From Gammaproteobacteria bacterium (lineage in GTDB: Bacteria; Pseudomonadota; Gammaproteobacteria; Pseudomonadales; Halieaceae): 6,648 bases of DNA. The position numbers and the translations under genes were made by a program. Under the pieces are notes generated by a model that saw only the letters and a list, made by a program, of their open reading frames with translations, was not told where the DNA came from and did no database searches. The first letter of the stretch is position 1. Every line of letters begins with the position of its first letter. This document shows positions 6,286 through 6,648 of the stretch, in pieces. The stretch is taken from positions 1 through 6,648 of the forward strand of contig PDSN01000033.1 of the NCBI GenBank assembly GCA_002748505.1, in the 5' to 3' direction.

Positions 6286-6433
6286 TAAAAGAGCGCTAAA
6301 CGGCTAAAAGAGGACAAGGCTAAAAGGGTACGTAAAACGTAATCGTAAAAGGGGACGAATCGTAAAAGTATTTAAAAGGGGACGGAGGGATTATTTTTTA
6401 ATCCCTCCGTCCCCTTTTCACGTCCCCTTTTCA
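6286..6433. repeat. Cluster of degenerate TAAAAGGGGACG repeats, direct then inverted
   Basis: Plus-strand copies related to TAAAAGGGGACG start at 6286, 6305, 6321, 6333, 6346, 6363 and 6373. Those at 6346 and 6373 are exact; the others diverge (for example TAAAAGAGGACA at 6305 and TAAAAGGGTACG at 6321). Inverted copies follow as a perfect 13-base tandem repeat, CGTCCCCTTTTCA at 6408-6420 and 6421-6433. The patch fills the whole space between the PilZ-like gene and the minus-strand ORF. Similar GGGGAC/GTCCCC intergenic palindromes are, from memory, common in marine gammaproteobacteria and sometimes accompany REP-associated (RayT, IS200-like) transposases. No transposase is present here. Confidence 0.75.
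6374..6418. repeat. Perfect 20-bp inverted repeat with T5 loop, REP-like or bidirectional terminator
   Basis: The arm at 6374-6393 (AAAAGGGGACGG then AGGGATTA) is the exact reverse complement of 6399-6418, with TTTTT (6394-6398) as loop. Both ends are A4/T4, so an RNA from either strand folds into a long hairpin ending in four U. It lies between two converging genes, so it can serve as a terminator for both. The outer 11 bases of each arm are the same unit as the surrounding repeats, while the inner GAGGGATTA part occurs only here. This makes it look like the one intact palindrome of a decaying repeat cluster. Confidence 0.85.
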
Positions 6434-6643
6434 CTTGTCACACAGAGTCTTGATATCGGCCTGTATATTATCGGCAAGCTCCGGTTTTAGCGCCACACTC
6501 AAAGATAGCTGCGCCTCGCCTTCGAGGTAGGCCACGTGGCTGATGTCAGCATCGTGCTGCAGCAGAACCTGGGTGAGAACGGGCAGGGGAGAAACACCAT
6601 CAATCGGCGCAGTTAGTTGTATTTTGTAAGCAGTTGACGTCAC
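6431..6643 (-). CDS. Short ORF of unknown function, possible ACT-like fragment
   Basis: This 70-codon ORF starts with GTG at 6643, only five bases from the window edge. The two codons before it hold no stop, so it may continue outside, and no ribosome site can be judged. The sequence runs from MTSTAYKIQLTAPIDGVSPL to KTLCDK. The predicted order is strand, helix, strand, strand, helix, which resembles an ACT domain lacking its last strand. The VLTQVLLQHDADI helix and following strands loosely recall the N-terminal ACT region of SerB phosphoserine phosphatases. I cannot assign it firmly. The TGA stop (6433-6431) lies in the repeat unit TGAAAAGGGGACG, so the reading frame ends exactly as it enters the repeat patch. 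It may be an intact small protein, the tail of a larger one, or a gene cut short by the repeats. Confidence 0.4.
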   Translation of the reverse strand: MTSTAYKIQLTAPIDGVSPLPVLTQVLLQHDADISHVAYLEGEAQLSLSVALKPELADNIQADIKTLCDK

Positions 6644-6648
6644 TTTAA

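Noticed and set aside
6286..6433. CRISPR array
   Set aside because: Repeat units are about 12 bases, degenerate and irregularly spaced, with no spacers of even length and no cas genes.

Overview
The window looks like chromosomal DNA from a gammaproteobacterium. The evidence is the E. coli-type EF-P modification genes (EpmA and EpmB, each close to its E. coli counterpart along its length), a gammaproteobacterial RsmD C-terminus, and a large PilZ-like protein. A marine Cellvibrionaceae-like or related lineage is my guess from general style. No rRNA gene or other taxonomic marker is present to settle it.

Layout, left to right: (i) 1-122, the last 39 codons of rsmD on the plus strand. (ii) A hairpin at 123-152 shared with a convergent minus-strand gene (133-1551) for an alpha/beta-hydrolase (lipase/esterase-like) with an unassigned C-terminal half. 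(iii) A minus-strand pair, efp (2641-3213) then epmA (1693-2637), only 3 bases apart. (iv) epmB (3236-4261), diverging from efp with 22 bases between start codons. (v) A 192-base gap, then a plus-strand 606-residue PilZ-like protein (4454-6274). (vi) A dense patch of repeats related to TAAAAGGGGACG, ending in a perfect 20-bp inverted repeat (about 6286-6433). (vii) A minus-strand ORF of 70 codons (6431-6643) at the right edge, which may be the start of a truncated gene or the tail of one that continues outside the window.

The core is a compact EF-P cluster. EF-P relieves ribosome stalling at polyproline. EpmB isomerises (S)-alpha-lysine to (R)-beta-lysine, and EpmA attaches that to the conserved lysine of EF-P (Lys34 here). 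The factor and both essential modification enzymes are adjacent; the hydroxylase EpmC is not in the window.

The most notable signal is a textbook intrinsic-terminator structure lying inside the first 26 codons of epmA, just downstream of efp: a 12-bp GC-rich stem, an 8-nt loop, four A before and six T after. There is no terminator in the 3-base efp-epmA gap. My inference is that this is an intragenic attenuator that sets a high EF-P to EpmA ratio, possibly relieved by ribosomes that re-initiate at the weak GTG start of epmA. The second notable signal is the repeat patch, whose repeat unit supplies the stop codon of the 70-codon ORF.
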